Assembly: GCF_001889005.1 (NCBI RefSeq)
Contig: NZ_CP018153.1
Coordinates: forward strand, 1,212,501-1,276,500
DNA from: Christiangramia salexigens
Lineage (GTDB): Bacteria; Bacteroidota; Bacteroidia; Flavobacteriales; Flavobacteriaceae
Direction of reading: 5' to 3'
Length of the DNA: 64,000 nucleotides
Below the pieces are notes generated by a model. The model ran no database searches. It saw only the letters and a program-made list of their open reading frames with translations, and was not told the origin of the DNA. The translations under genes and the position numbers were made by a program. Shown here one piece after another: positions 33,803 to 42,992 of this stretch. How positions within the stretch are numbered: the first letter of the stretch is position 1; every line of letters begins with the position of its first letter.

Positions 33803-34546
33803 CTAATCATCTTCTTCATCATCGCCGTTATTATCATCTGCTTTGAGAAAATTTCCCTCTGAATCAAATTCGAGTTCCACTCCGTTATTCAGAGTCACCT
33901 CATAATTACCGTCTTCTTCGATCTCAGCCTCTATGATAGTCCTATCGGGATAGTTTTCACTGATATAATCCTTAATTACCTGTGGTAGATCTGATGGGTT
34001 TATATCTACATCCCCGTCTTCATCCTCATCCTCATTTTCATCTACGGCTATCCCCAGAAAATTCCCGTTGCTATCAAAGATCAACTCAATGTCATTACTT
34101 AGTTCAATTTCATAATTACCGTTATTCTCCCGCTCCGCCTCTTCGATAGTATACTGGCCAAAATTTGCTGCAATAAAGTCTTTGATTTTCTGTGGAATAT
34201 CTGCGATTGCAATATGTTCATCATCAAAATCATCATTATCATCGTCATCTATACCCAGAAAATTTCCGTTGGAATCAAAAATGAGTTCGAGGCCATTGCT
34301 TAACTCGACCTCATAATTGTTATTATCCTCTATTTCTGCCTCTCTGATGGTAAGATTAGGGTAATTTTCGGTCACATAATTTAGGATGGACTGAGGCAAG
34401 GAAGAAGTTCTAACATGCATATCGGCCTTAAAGGCCTTTGCATTGAGATCTATCTCCTGAACCGGTGCTGCGTCGTCATCAGAGCATGAAGCTAATAGAA
34501 TTAGCCCCAAAAACAGTCCGCTGAATTTAATTTGATTTCTTAACAT
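33803..34546 (-). CDS. Lipoprotein with three PepSY-like repeats
   Basis: A 247-residue protein has a lipobox 'LILLASCSDDD' (Cys near 21) and then three repeats of about 60 residues. Each has the form 'LPQxIxxYxxENYPxxTIxEAEIE', 'NYEVELSNGxELxFDSNGNFL', separated by very acidic Asp/Glu linkers, with an acidic tail (GDDEEDD). This is the PepSY-like (PF11396-type) repeat of Bacteroidetes secreted proteins. The acidic linkers may bind calcium. The function is unknown. It is oriented head-to-tail with the S9 peptidase gene upstream, about 115 bp away. Confidence 0.85.
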   Translation of the reverse strand: MLRNQIKFSGLFLGLILLASCSDDDAAPVQEIDLNAKAFKADMHVRTSSLPQSILNYVTENYPNLTIREAEIEDNNNYEVELSNGLELIFDSNGNFLGIDDDDNDDFDDEHIAIADIPQKIKDFIAANFGQYTIEEAERENNGNYEIELSNDIELIFDSNGNFLGIAVDENEDEDEDGDVDINPSDLPQVIKDYISENYPDRTIIEAEIEEDGNYEVTLNNGVELEFDSEGNFLKADDNNGDDEEDD

Positions 34547-34661
34547 GATTCTTCAATTTTATTATAGATCAGGCTATTGACAATAACCTCCCCTTAAACG
34601 TAAATAGGAAGTTTAAATTGTACTGAATTAAGTCAATAATAAAGGAACACTAATGAATCCT

Positions 34662-36704
34662 CTATTTCCTGAATTTCTCAAACCAGGCAATTGTGTGTGC
34701 GATCTTTGTATTGAGATTACTCGGTTTTGCAGCAATGCCATGAGAGGCCTCCGGGATTTCAACCAAAACGCTCTCTATCTTCCTTATTTTCAAGGCGTGA
34801 TATAATTGCTTGGCTTCACTTGGCGGTGTCCTTAGGTCATCCATTCCTACCATCACCATAGTTGGAGTCTCAACATTTCCAACCAATGATATTGGTGAGA
34901 ATTTCCAGTAAGTTTCAAAATTTTCCCAGGGCTGTCCCGGATAACGGGAATCTGCATAACCAAAATAATTATCGGCTACAAGTGTTTTGCTTATCCAGTT
35001 CATTACCGGCTTGGCAACCACCGCTGCAGCAAATCTGTTCGTTTTTCCAATTATCCAGGCCGTCATGATCCCGCCGGCACTCCCACCGGTCACAAATAAC
35101 TCATTCGTATTGATACTTACCTTCTTGATCACCTCATCTACCCCGTCCATCACATCATTATAATCTTCTCCCGGATAATTATTGTAAAGCAGGTTCCCAA
35201 ACTCTTCACCATAACTCGTACTTCCCCTAGGGTTAGGATAAAAGACCACATACCCATGTGAAGCATATAATTGCATTTCTGCAGAAAAATGCGGACCATA
35301 ATTAAGAATTGGCCCCCCGTGATTTTCTACCAGTAAGGGATATTCTTTATTCGGATCATAATTGGGAGGATAAACTATCCAGCCCTGTATATCACGCTTA
35401 TCTACAGAAGATTTATACCAGATCTCCTCGACCTTTCCCAGGTTTTTGTTTCCTAATAGATCCTCATTAAGCGATGTAATTATTCTAAGGTTCTTTCTTT
35501 TTTCTTCAATTACAGCCACATCCGATGGCCTGTCGGGTTTAGAAAGGGTATAAGCGATATCTCCGGAGCCCGAAACGCTAAAACTTCCGCTGGCATAAGG
35601 CCTACCCAGACTTGTCCCTCCAACATTTTTTACAATGTCTTTAATCTTCCCTTTTAGATCTATGAAGCCTATTTTGGTATTCCCAAGGTCATTATACATA
35701 AAATAAAGGCCTTTTCCATCTTTTGCCCAAACCGGCTGACTAATGCTACGATCGAAGTTTGCCGAGACAGTTCTTTTATTACTGCCATTAATTTGCATTA
35801 ACTGTAATTTGTTTATCTGGTATGCCTGTACCTTATCTTCATGGCCCAAATAGGCAATATACTTTCCATCTGGCGAAACCAACGGATTCTCATCCGGACC
35901 ATTTCTATCGGTAAACTGTTCTATAGTTCCGTTATTGACATCTACGGAATAGACTTCACTATTTCTGAAATCATACTCCCAGTCCTCAGCTCGGTTAGCC
36001 GAGAAATAGATTTTTTTTGAATCTGGGGTCCAGGAAAGCTTACCGGAATGATTGAAGTCTCCTGAAGTGATCTGAGTTGGCGTTCCTCCTTCAGCCGAAA
36101 TTTTAAAGATATGGGTAAAACCGGGTTTGAGGTAACCCTGTCCATCGGCTTCATGCTTTAATCTATCTGTAATTCTTGGAGCCTCTGCCCACTTGGCTCC
36201 TTCAGGTTTCTCAGGAGTTTTTGCTATTACAGGCGCTTTGGCATTCACCTTCATAGTAAAAGCCAGGGTCTTGCCATCTGGCGCCCATGTTAAATTTGAT
36301 GGTTTATTCTCTAGTTGCGTGAGTTTAGCGGTTACACCACTTTTTAACCAATACATATAGATCTCGTCACCTTGATCGGTCTTCCTTACATAGGCTATCC
36401 GGTTCCCGGACGGCGACCAGCGCGCATCGCTTTCATTAAACTCATCGCTATTAAGCTTTCTATGATTATCTGGATCATCAAGGTCGATAATCCATAGATC
36501 ACCTCGCGACTTGTCGTTCATAATATCAAAACCCGTACGCCTGTAAACAACAAATTTTCCATCTGGTGAGATTTGAGGGTCATCTGCATATTCAAGTTGA
36601 AATACATCGAGATAATCAAATTCGTTTTGAACCTGAGCGTTCAACAAAAAACTGCTAAAAAGCAGAAAAAAGACTACAATAACGGGTTTATGAATTTTTA
36701 ACAT
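34662..36704 (-). CDS. Exported S9-family prolyl oligopeptidase-like peptidase
   Basis: A 680-residue protein has a signal peptide ending 'SSFLLNAQ' (about residue 24). An N-terminal beta-propeller of TolB/WD-like repeats follows (about 30-400; repeated 'SPDGKxxxY'). The C-terminal hydrolase domain has the nucleophile in 'VTGGSAGGIMTAW' (Ser near 541), Asp in 'MVGMDDLRTPPSE' (near 625) and His in 'IPEASHGIAAKP' (near 654). This is the acylaminoacyl-peptidase/DPP-type architecture. It probably degrades peptides in the periplasm. It is divergent from the second TonB receptor, which might import its products. Confidence 0.93.
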   Translation of the reverse strand: MLKIHKPVIVVFFLLFSSFLLNAQVQNEFDYLDVFQLEYADDPQISPDGKFVVYRRTGFDIMNDKSRGDLWIIDLDDPDNHRKLNSDEFNESDARWSPSGNRIAYVRKTDQGDEIYMYWLKSGVTAKLTQLENKPSNLTWAPDGKTLAFTMKVNAKAPVIAKTPEKPEGAKWAEAPRITDRLKHEADGQGYLKPGFTHIFKISAEGGTPTQITSGDFNHSGKLSWTPDSKKIYFSANRAEDWEYDFRNSEVYSVDVNNGTIEQFTDRNGPDENPLVSPDGKYIAYLGHEDKVQAYQINKLQLMQINGSNKRTVSANFDRSISQPVWAKDGKGLYFMYNDLGNTKIGFIDLKGKIKDIVKNVGGTSLGRPYASGSFSVSGSGDIAYTLSKPDRPSDVAVIEEKRKNLRIITSLNEDLLGNKNLGKVEEIWYKSSVDKRDIQGWIVYPPNYDPNKEYPLLVENHGGPILNYGPHFSAEMQLYASHGYVVFYPNPRGSTSYGEEFGNLLYNNYPGEDYNDVMDGVDEVIKKVSINTNELFVTGGSAGGIMTAWIIGKTNRFAAAVVAKPVMNWISKTLVADNYFGYADSRYPGQPWENFETYWKFSPISLVGNVETPTMVMVGMDDLRTPPSEAKQLYHALKIRKIESVLVEIPEASHGIAAKPSNLNTKIAHTIAWFEKFRK

Positions 36705-36785
36705 ATTCGCAATTTATGGGGTTAAAATTTGGTTTTGCAAATTATTCAATAATGATATGAATTGCCACTATATTAGTCAAATTTA

Positions 36786-36801
36786 AAGCATTTAAATGCT
36801 T
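36786..36801. promoter_or_regulatory. 16-bp perfect palindrome in a divergent promoter region
   Basis: AAGCATTTAAATGCTT is perfectly symmetric and sits between the divergent S9 peptidase and TonB receptor genes. It is a candidate operator for both. No regulator is encoded beside it. Confidence 0.45.
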
Positions 36802-36930
36802 ATTTAAGCAGTTTTGTATGAATAAATTATAAAATTCAAATAAGAGATTACCCTACATTTTCTTAACATTTAATTGCTTTTTTTTAAATATTTCTTAATA
36901 TTTGTTACAACTAATTATAAAATCAAACTT

Positions 36931-39555
36931 ATGATCCCTACTTTAAAAAGATTAAAGCTTCTTTTTTTGTTTATGCTTGTTCCCATGGTCACATGGGCTC
37001 AAACCCCTGTAAAAGGAAAACTCGTTAGTGACAAAGGTGAAGGAATTCCATTTGCCACTATCCAGGAAAAAGGTACCTCTAATGGTACAACTACCGATGA
37101 AAATGGAAACTTTGAATTTGAAGTTACCCAGTTTCCAACTACGCTTATTGCTTCTTATGTTGGTTACGAAAAAAAGGAACAAACCATTGATTCTGAGCAA
37201 GACATTGTAATAACACTTGTGGAATCTGGTTTTGGACTCGATGAAGTGGTTGTAACTGGTAACCGGGCTAAACCCCGTACTATCCTTGACTCACCTAATG
37301 CAATAGATAATATTAGTGTGAAAGAATTAAAGGGAAGTGGCCAGCCGACGATTGAAGGAATGTTGACCTTTAAGGTTCCTTCCTTTAATGCACAAAACCA
37401 GGCAATCTCAGATGCCACGGCGCATTATGATCCTGCAGATCTAAGAGGATTAGGACCAAGTAGAACTTTGGTATTGATCAATGGAAAACGTAAAAACCAG
37501 AGTGCTCAGGTTTATCTAAACCGTACTCCTGGTAAGGGAGAGGTTGGAGTTGACCTTAAAAGTATTCCTACTGCAGCAATTGCAAACGTAGAAGTATTAA
37601 GAGATGGTGCATCAGCACAATATGGTTCTGATGCGATTGCCGGTGTAATTAACATGGTACTTAAAGAAGATGTGGAATACACCACTGTGTCTTCAAAGGC
37701 AGGAATCACCTCAGAAGGAGATGGATTCAACTTTACAGCAGATATGAACACCGCCTTCAATTTTGGTGATGGTGGTTACGTTAACCTTACTTTAGGTTAC
37801 TTCAAGCAGAATATGACTAACCGTGCGGGAACACCAGGAACAGATGACCTCCCTGGAGATGCCAGACCTAACGAGGTACTTTGGGCTCAAAATAACCCAG
37901 ACCTTGGAATGAAAGTAGGTTTGCCAGATATGGAGAAAAAAGACCTTTTTGTGAACCTTGCTCACCCTGTAGGAGAAAATAGCGAATTCTATTCTTTCCA
38001 TGGATATACTACAAGAACAGGACGTAGTTTTGCATACTACAGAGCTCCTTACTGGAGAAGAGGTGTAGCAGACGCAGGATTCCTAACTCGTCCAGAAGAT
38101 TTCTTCGGATATCAGCCAACATTCGAAACCGAAATTGACGACCATATTAATGTAATTGGTTTAGAATGGAATCTAAGTGATTTATGGAGCGTAGATTTTA
38201 GTGGTACCTACGGCGCTAACTCTGTTTTCTATACGGTTAACAATTCTGTTAACAGAGATTATCTTGCTGACAACGGTACTTCACCAACTACTTTCTATCC
38301 AGGTGGATATCGTTTACAAAATGGAATTGCCAATATAGATGTTACTGGTTTATTAACCGAAGATATCAACCTTGCAATGGGTCTTGAGTACAAAAAAGAA
38401 TTCTTTAGAGCCTATGAGGGCGATAAGCGTTCTTACTATAAAGGCGGTTCAGATTCATTTGCCGGTGTTAAACCTCAGGAAGCTGGTAGCTGGGATCGAA
38501 GCAACTTTGCAGCCTACGCAGAATTAAATTACGATATAACAGATGCCCTACTTTTAGGAGTTGCAGGTAGATATGAGGATTTCTCAGATTTCGACGATAA
38601 CTTCTCTTGGAAGATAAATGGTAGATATAAGTTAGGTGAAGATGGAGCCATTAGAGGTTCTTACTCTACAGGTTTCCGTGCACCAACCTTGCACCAAAGA
38701 CACCTTACAAATAGCCAGTATATCATTGTAGCTGGTTCCAACGAACCACTACTACAAGGTACTCTTGCAAATAACAGTCCGGCAGTTGAGGCTCTTGGAG
38801 TACCAAACCTTTTCGCTGAAACTTCAAGAAACTTTACTGCTGGTATTACCTATAAGCTATCCAAGCATTTCTACGGATCTGTAGATTTCTACCAAATAGA
38901 TGTGGATGACAGGATCTTATTCTCTTCTCAGATTAGTTCAGATGGAGACCCTTCTACTGTAAACCCTGTAGAACAGATTCTTGAAAACAATAATGTTGTT
39001 GCAGTACAATTCTTCATCAATGCAGGTGATACAAGAACAAGAGGGGCTGACGTTGTACTTAATTACAACAGTTTTGAAGGATTTAAAGCTTCTCTTGGAG
39101 CAAACTTCAACGAGACAGAAATTAATGCAATTTCCACTCCTTCTGCCCTAGCTCAAAATGGTTATAACATTTTTGCTCGTGAAGAAAGAGGTCTTATTAC
39201 TAACTCTCGTCCAAAATCCAAGATCATTCTTGGATTATCTCAGGAACTTGGAAAATGGGATTTCGATCTAAACAATACGAGATTTGGCAAGGTAACAATT
39301 ACTGCTCCTGAATCTGGTGGTACAGATCAGCCACTTTCTGCTAAGATTGTAACTGATTTTAGTGCAACTTATAATTTTACAGATAGATTAAGCTTTACAG
39401 GTAACATCAATAACATCTTTGATGTATATCCAGATATTACTCTTGCTTCTACTAATACTGCAGGTGCGGGAGGAAGATTCTTATACTCTTCTGAAGTTCA
39501 GCAAATGGGTCAATTAGGTACTAACTTTAGTGTCGGATTGAACTGGGAATTCTAG
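36931..39555 (+). CDS. TonB-dependent outer membrane receptor, paralogue of the one at 26938
   Basis: Start 36931 gives a normal signal peptide (LLFLFMLVPMVTWAQ); an upstream in-frame ATG at 36874 is less suitable. The 874-residue product has a carboxypeptidase-regulatory-like domain ('KGKLVSDKGEGIPFATIQ'), a plug with 'RAKPRTILDSPNAIDN' and 'NVEVLRDGASAQYGSDAIAG', and a barrel ending in Phe ('SVGLNWEF'). It matches the receptor at 26938 through most of the plug and barrel. No STN domain or SusD partner. The neighbouring S9 peptidase suggests peptide uptake as one option. Confidence 0.94.
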   Translation: MIPTLKRLKLLFLFMLVPMVTWAQTPVKGKLVSDKGEGIPFATIQEKGTSNGTTTDENGNFEFEVTQFPTTLIASYVGYEKKEQTIDSEQDIVITLVESGFGLDEVVVTGNRAKPRTILDSPNAIDNISVKELKGSGQPTIEGMLTFKVPSFNAQNQAISDATAHYDPADLRGLGPSRTLVLINGKRKNQSAQVYLNRTPGKGEVGVDLKSIPTAAIANVEVLRDGASAQYGSDAIAGVINMVLKEDVEYTTVSSKAGITSEGDGFNFTADMNTAFNFGDGGYVNLTLGYFKQNMTNRAGTPGTDDLPGDARPNEVLWAQNNPDLGMKVGLPDMEKKDLFVNLAHPVGENSEFYSFHGYTTRTGRSFAYYRAPYWRRGVADAGFLTRPEDFFGYQPTFETEIDDHINVIGLEWNLSDLWSVDFSGTYGANSVFYTVNNSVNRDYLADNGTSPTTFYPGGYRLQNGIANIDVTGLLTEDINLAMGLEYKKEFFRAYEGDKRSYYKGGSDSFAGVKPQEAGSWDRSNFAAYAELNYDITDALLLGVAGRYEDFSDFDDNFSWKINGRYKLGEDGAIRGSYSTGFRAPTLHQRHLTNSQYIIVAGSNEPLLQGTLANNSPAVEALGVPNLFAETSRNFTAGITYKLSKHFYGSVDFYQIDVDDRILFSSQISSDGDPSTVNPVEQILENNNVVAVQFFINAGDTRTRGADVVLNYNSFEGFKASLGANFNETEINAISTPSALAQNGYNIFAREERGLITNSRPKSKIILGLSQELGKWDFDLNNTRFGKVTITAPESGGTDQPLSAKIVTDFSATYNFTDRLSFTGNINNIFDVYPDITLASTNTAGAGGRFLYSSEVQQMGQLGTNFSVGLNWEF

Positions 39556-39583
39556 AAGTATATATTTAATAGTTTAGATAAGA

Positions 39584-39614
39584 AGCAGCCGGGTTTATTC
39601 CGGCTGTTTTTTTT
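39584..39614 (+). terminator. Terminator after the second TonB receptor
   Basis: CAGCCGG and CCGGCTG around a 7-base loop, followed by eight T. Confidence 0.9.
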
Positions 39615-39713
39615 GTGCCCATTACGAGCTACTTAAATGATTAATACATTCAAAATTGAATTTAGTTTTATAGATTTATGCCCCGGCAAGCCGGAAAATC
39701 ATCTGGATAATTC

Positions 39714-40517
39714 ATGAAATCAATACTACTTACATTCTGCTCCTTATTTCTGTTCACTTTTTTCACCTATTCTCAAAGTACGGCTTCAGCCAGGGTGTCA
39801 ACTTTTCAAATAGAAGCTCCACAACTGGACACTATCAAGAAGATCTGGATCTATTTGCCTAAATCCTATGAATCATCAGATCTCCAGTACCCTGTTGTGT
39901 ATATGCACGATGCCCAAAATTTATTTGACAAGGAAACTTCCTATGTTGGAGAATGGCAGGTTGACGAAACCCTGGATAGTCTAAGTTCCCCGGAAGCAAT
40001 TATAGTAGGAATTGAACACGGTGGAGATAAACGGATCGACGAATTAACCCCTTTTGCTAATGAAAAATATGGTGGTGGAAAGGCAGACCGGTATCTCGAG
40101 TTTATTAGATATACTCTTAAACCACATATAGACGCTACCTACCGAAGTTTGAAATCTCCGGAAAACACATCGATTTTCGGATCCTCTCTTGGCGGTCTGG
40201 TATCGTTCTATGGCGCCTTAAAATATCCGGATACCTTCGGCCAGGCTGGAGTGTATTCACCTTCATTCTGGTTTAGCGATAAGATCTATACCTATGTTCG
40301 GGAAAGATCTATTCCATCTGAAATGAAATTCTATTTTCTTGTAGGAACCGAAGAAAGCGAAGACATGGTTCCCAATACAGAAGAAATGATAAACCTGCTG
40401 AAAAATGCAGGCGTTAAAAATGAAAATATCAAAGCACGCTATATTGAAGGCGGTAAACATAATGAAGCTCTATGGAGCAAATATTTCCCCGAATCCTTTA
40501 TCTGGCTCATTAAATAA
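39714..40517 (+). CDS. Exported alpha/beta-hydrolase, putative esterase
   Basis: The 267-residue protein has a signal peptide ending 'FFTYSQ'. It shows the esterase-D/Fes-like hydrolase features 'KKIWIYLPKSYESS', 'YPVVYMHDAQNLFD', the nucleophile elbow 'IFGSSLGGLVSFYG' (Ser), an acid near 'GTEESEDM' and His in 'IEGGKHNEALW'. Enterochelin-esterase-like members cleave siderophore or other ester bonds. It is 6 bp upstream of a cupin gene and next to the TonB receptor, so a link to iron or ester substrates is possible. Confidence 0.9.
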   Translation: MKSILLTFCSLFLFTFFTYSQSTASARVSTFQIEAPQLDTIKKIWIYLPKSYESSDLQYPVVYMHDAQNLFDKETSYVGEWQVDETLDSLSSPEAIIVGIEHGGDKRIDELTPFANEKYGGGKADRYLEFIRYTLKPHIDATYRSLKSPENTSIFGSSLGGLVSFYGALKYPDTFGQAGVYSPSFWFSDKIYTYVRERSIPSEMKFYFLVGTEESEDMVPNTEEMINLLKNAGVKNENIKARYIEGGKHNEALWSKYFPESFIWLIK

Positions 40518-40523
40518 TTCAAC

Positions 40524-40883
40524 ATGGAGAAAGTCAATATAGAAGAAAAACTGACTAAATTTTCAGATCACTGGCATCCCCGCATTGTAGGAGAGCTAAA
40601 CGGCCAACAGGTTAAATTAGCCAAACTTAAAGGTGAATTCATCTGGCATGAGCACGCAGATGAAGATGAACTGTTTTTGGTAGTTAAGGGCCAGTTAAAA
40701 ATTGAGCTTAGAGATAAGACCATCATTTTAAATGAAGGGGAATTTTTTATAGTCCCGAAAGGAGTAGAACATAAACCAGTGGCAGAGGAAGAAGTTCATG
40801 TAATGTTGTTTGAGCCTGCATCTACTGCTCATTCCGGAAAAGAAAGGCATGAGCTAACAAAAGATAAACTGGATCATATTTAA
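40524..40883 (+). CDS. Small cupin-domain protein
   Basis: A 119-residue single-domain cupin. The first motif 'FIWHEHADEDELFLVVKGQL' has two His and a Glu for a metal ion, and the second is 'GEFFIVPKGVEHKPVA'. It belongs to the common small mannose-6-phosphate-isomerase-like group. It sits 6 bp behind the esterase and 9 bp before the CTG of the MFS reading frame, so it is in an operon with both. The function is unknown. Confidence 0.92.
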   Translation: MEKVNIEEKLTKFSDHWHPRIVGELNGQQVKLAKLKGEFIWHEHADEDELFLVVKGQLKIELRDKTIILNEGEFFIVPKGVEHKPVAEEEVHVMLFEPASTAHSGKERHELTKDKLDHI

Positions 40884-40892
40884 GTATTAGAA

Positions 40893-42059
40893 CTGAATCC
40901 TAAAAAACATATATTACCTATTATCGTATTCTCGCAATTCTGCTGCACATCTATGTGGTTTGCAGGGAATGCAGTAATGACAGACCTGGTTAGAAATTAT
41001 GAACTCAGTTCTTCTGCCCTGGGTCATCTCACCTCGGCTGTTCAATTCGGATTTATCGCCGGTACACTTTTATTTGCCATCCTAAATATTGCCGACCGTA
41101 ATTCACCTTCAAAAGTATTCTTTTACTGTGCTTTAACCGGAGCGATTTTAAACCTGGGAATACTAATACCCTCTGCAAATATCTTAAGCTTACTAAGCCT
41201 TAGATTCCTAACAGGCTTCTCATTAGCAGGAATTTATCCCATAGGCATGAAGATAGCCGCCGATCATTTTAAAGATGGTCTTGGCAGATCTCTCGGCTTT
41301 CTGGTTGGCGCCCTGGTGCTGGGTACAGCCTTTCCGCATTTGCTGAAATCCATAACCACTTCAGTCGAACTGGACTGGCGGCTTGTGATCGTATTCACCT
41401 CAATACTTTCAATCCTGGGTGGCACCCTTATTTTTACATCAATCCCGGACGGACCATACCGCAGGCTTCGAAAGACAACAGATCTTTTAACCGCAATTAA
41501 AGTATTTAGGCACAAGGATTTCAGAGCGGCTGCCTTCGGTTATTTTGGACATATGTGGGAACTCTATGCTTTCTGGGCTTTTGTACCAGTGATCCTGTTC
41601 GCTTATAATTCAAATCCTGGCAGTGAAATAGATATTCCTATCACCTCGTTCTGGATCATCGCCGGTGGCGGGCTAGCCTGTGTACTTTCAGGTTTGCTAT
41701 CTTCACGAACCGGAACCAAACGAACCGCAGCTACAGCCCTTTTCCTTTCCGGCTTATGCTGTCTTATTTCCCCTTTTATTTTTAATATGAATTCTGAATT
41801 TATATTGATATTATTTCTGATGCTCTGGGGAATGGTCGTTGTTGCAGACTCTCCTTTAATCTCAACTCTGGTAGCCAGAAATGCCGATTTGGAATCCCGG
41901 GGTACTGCGCTTACGATCGTAAATTCCATAGGTTTTGCAATCACCATCATTAGTATTCAACTATTAAATGCACTGAGTTCGGTGATCTCCCCTGCTTACC
42001 TTTTACTCTTTCTTGCTCCGGGTCCAATAGTTGGCTTGATCGCTTTGTATAGAAAATGA
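40893..42059 (+). CDS. MFS transporter (start codon unclear)
   Basis: A 12-helix major-facilitator protein of about 388 residues ('CTSMWFAGNAVMTDLVRNYE', 'LRFLTGFSLAGIYPIGMKIA', 'GHMWELYAFWAFVPVI'). The first ATG is 40953, but coding clearly begins earlier: the frame upstream reads 'NPKKHILPIIVFSQFCC', which completes helix 1. No ATG, GTG or TTG lies there; the only near-cognate codon is CTG at 40893. The frame is the same as that of the cupin gene, separated by its TAA and three codons. The start is thus CTG or a mutated ATG. Substrate unknown. Confidence 0.85.
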   Translation: MNPKKHILPIIVFSQFCCTSMWFAGNAVMTDLVRNYELSSSALGHLTSAVQFGFIAGTLLFAILNIADRNSPSKVFFYCALTGAILNLGILIPSANILSLLSLRFLTGFSLAGIYPIGMKIAADHFKDGLGRSLGFLVGALVLGTAFPHLLKSITTSVELDWRLVIVFTSILSILGGTLIFTSIPDGPYRRLRKTTDLLTAIKVFRHKDFRAAAFGYFGHMWELYAFWAFVPVILFAYNSNPGSEIDIPITSFWIIAGGGLACVLSGLLSSRTGTKRTAATALFLSGLCCLISPFIFNMNSEFILILFLMLWGMVVVADSPLISTLVARNADLESRGTALTIVNSIGFAITIISIQLLNALSSVISPAYLLLFLAPGPIVGLIALYRK

Positions 42060-42190
42060 TGGGTTTATTGGCTCCCTTCTACATGAGAGACGCGAGATTT
42101 AAACCATAAATAACGTCACCCATTAATTTTTAGAAGTATTATATTTAGAATTCGTAGGAAGCTAAGTGAAGCTTTTCAAAAAAATTTCTC

Positions 42191-42649
42191 ATGAAGATCG
42201 ATGCAGCCTCGCCAAATGAATATATCAGCCAACTACCGGAAGATCGCAAGACCGTTATAAGCAAACTGAGACAGATCATCCTTGATAATATTCCGAATGG
42301 CTTTGAAGAAACCATGAGCTATGGCATGATTGGTTACGTAATACCTCATTCTACCTATCCGGCGGGTTACCACTGTGACTCAAAACTTCCGCTACCCTTT
42401 CTAAATTTAGCCTCTCAAAAGAATTATATCGCCATTTATCATTCTGGAATTTATGCGGATAAAGGTTTACATGACTGGTTCGTTGAAGAATTCATAAAAG
42501 AGACAGGTAAAAAGCCTGATATGGGAAAAAGCTGCATCAGATTCAAGGATCTCAATAAGATCCCATATGAACTCATCAAAAGTCTGGTTGGCAAAATATC
42601 CCCACAAGAATGGATTAGAATGTATGAATCCCGCGGAAGTAGAAGTTAA
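42191..42649 (+). CDS. DUF1801 domain protein
   Basis: The 152-residue protein has the DUF1801 pattern: 'EYISQLPEDRKTVISKLRQI', 'GFEETMSYGMIGYVIPHS', 'YIAIYHSGIYA', and 'GKSCIRFKDLNKIPYELI'. The domain resembles the frataxin/YdhG fold; its role is unknown. It is not linked to neighbouring genes by distance. Confidence 0.9.
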   Translation: MKIDAASPNEYISQLPEDRKTVISKLRQIILDNIPNGFEETMSYGMIGYVIPHSTYPAGYHCDSKLPLPFLNLASQKNYIAIYHSGIYADKGLHDWFVEEFIKETGKKPDMGKSCIRFKDLNKIPYELIKSLVGKISPQEWIRMYESRGSRS

Positions 42650-42992
42650 GCATTGATTAGTTGAAGTTGATTTGATATTAATTTTCTTAAATTAGAAATG
42701 TTTTTAATCTAAAGGAAGATCAATGAGAAAAATACCACTCCTGTCAACTTTAATTCCATATAAGTCTGGTAATTCCCGTCAACTATTTCCAACAGAATCG
42801 CAAGATCCTATAAAGCATATTAAATCCCAGTAAGAGGTTTAGTCTGAAATTAGTAATAAGTACTGAGCTCAGACTGAAATTGCCTGTACAAAGAAAAATC
42901 TGCCTAAATCCTTGCATTTATTCAATAAAAAGAGAGAATTAAGGTGGAAAGAGAAATAAAATCAAGCTTAATAAAAAACCTATAACTCAATT
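42650..42992. other. 343-bp intergenic region with no supported gene
   Basis: The stretch is AT-rich. It contains a 36-codon frame from ATG 42723 with no recognisable pattern. I see no terminator, tRNA or clear promoter box. Confidence 0.5.

Noticed and set aside
42723..42833. 36-codon frame with a GGA-rich upstream stretch
   Set aside because: Too short and without signal peptide, helix or family pattern.
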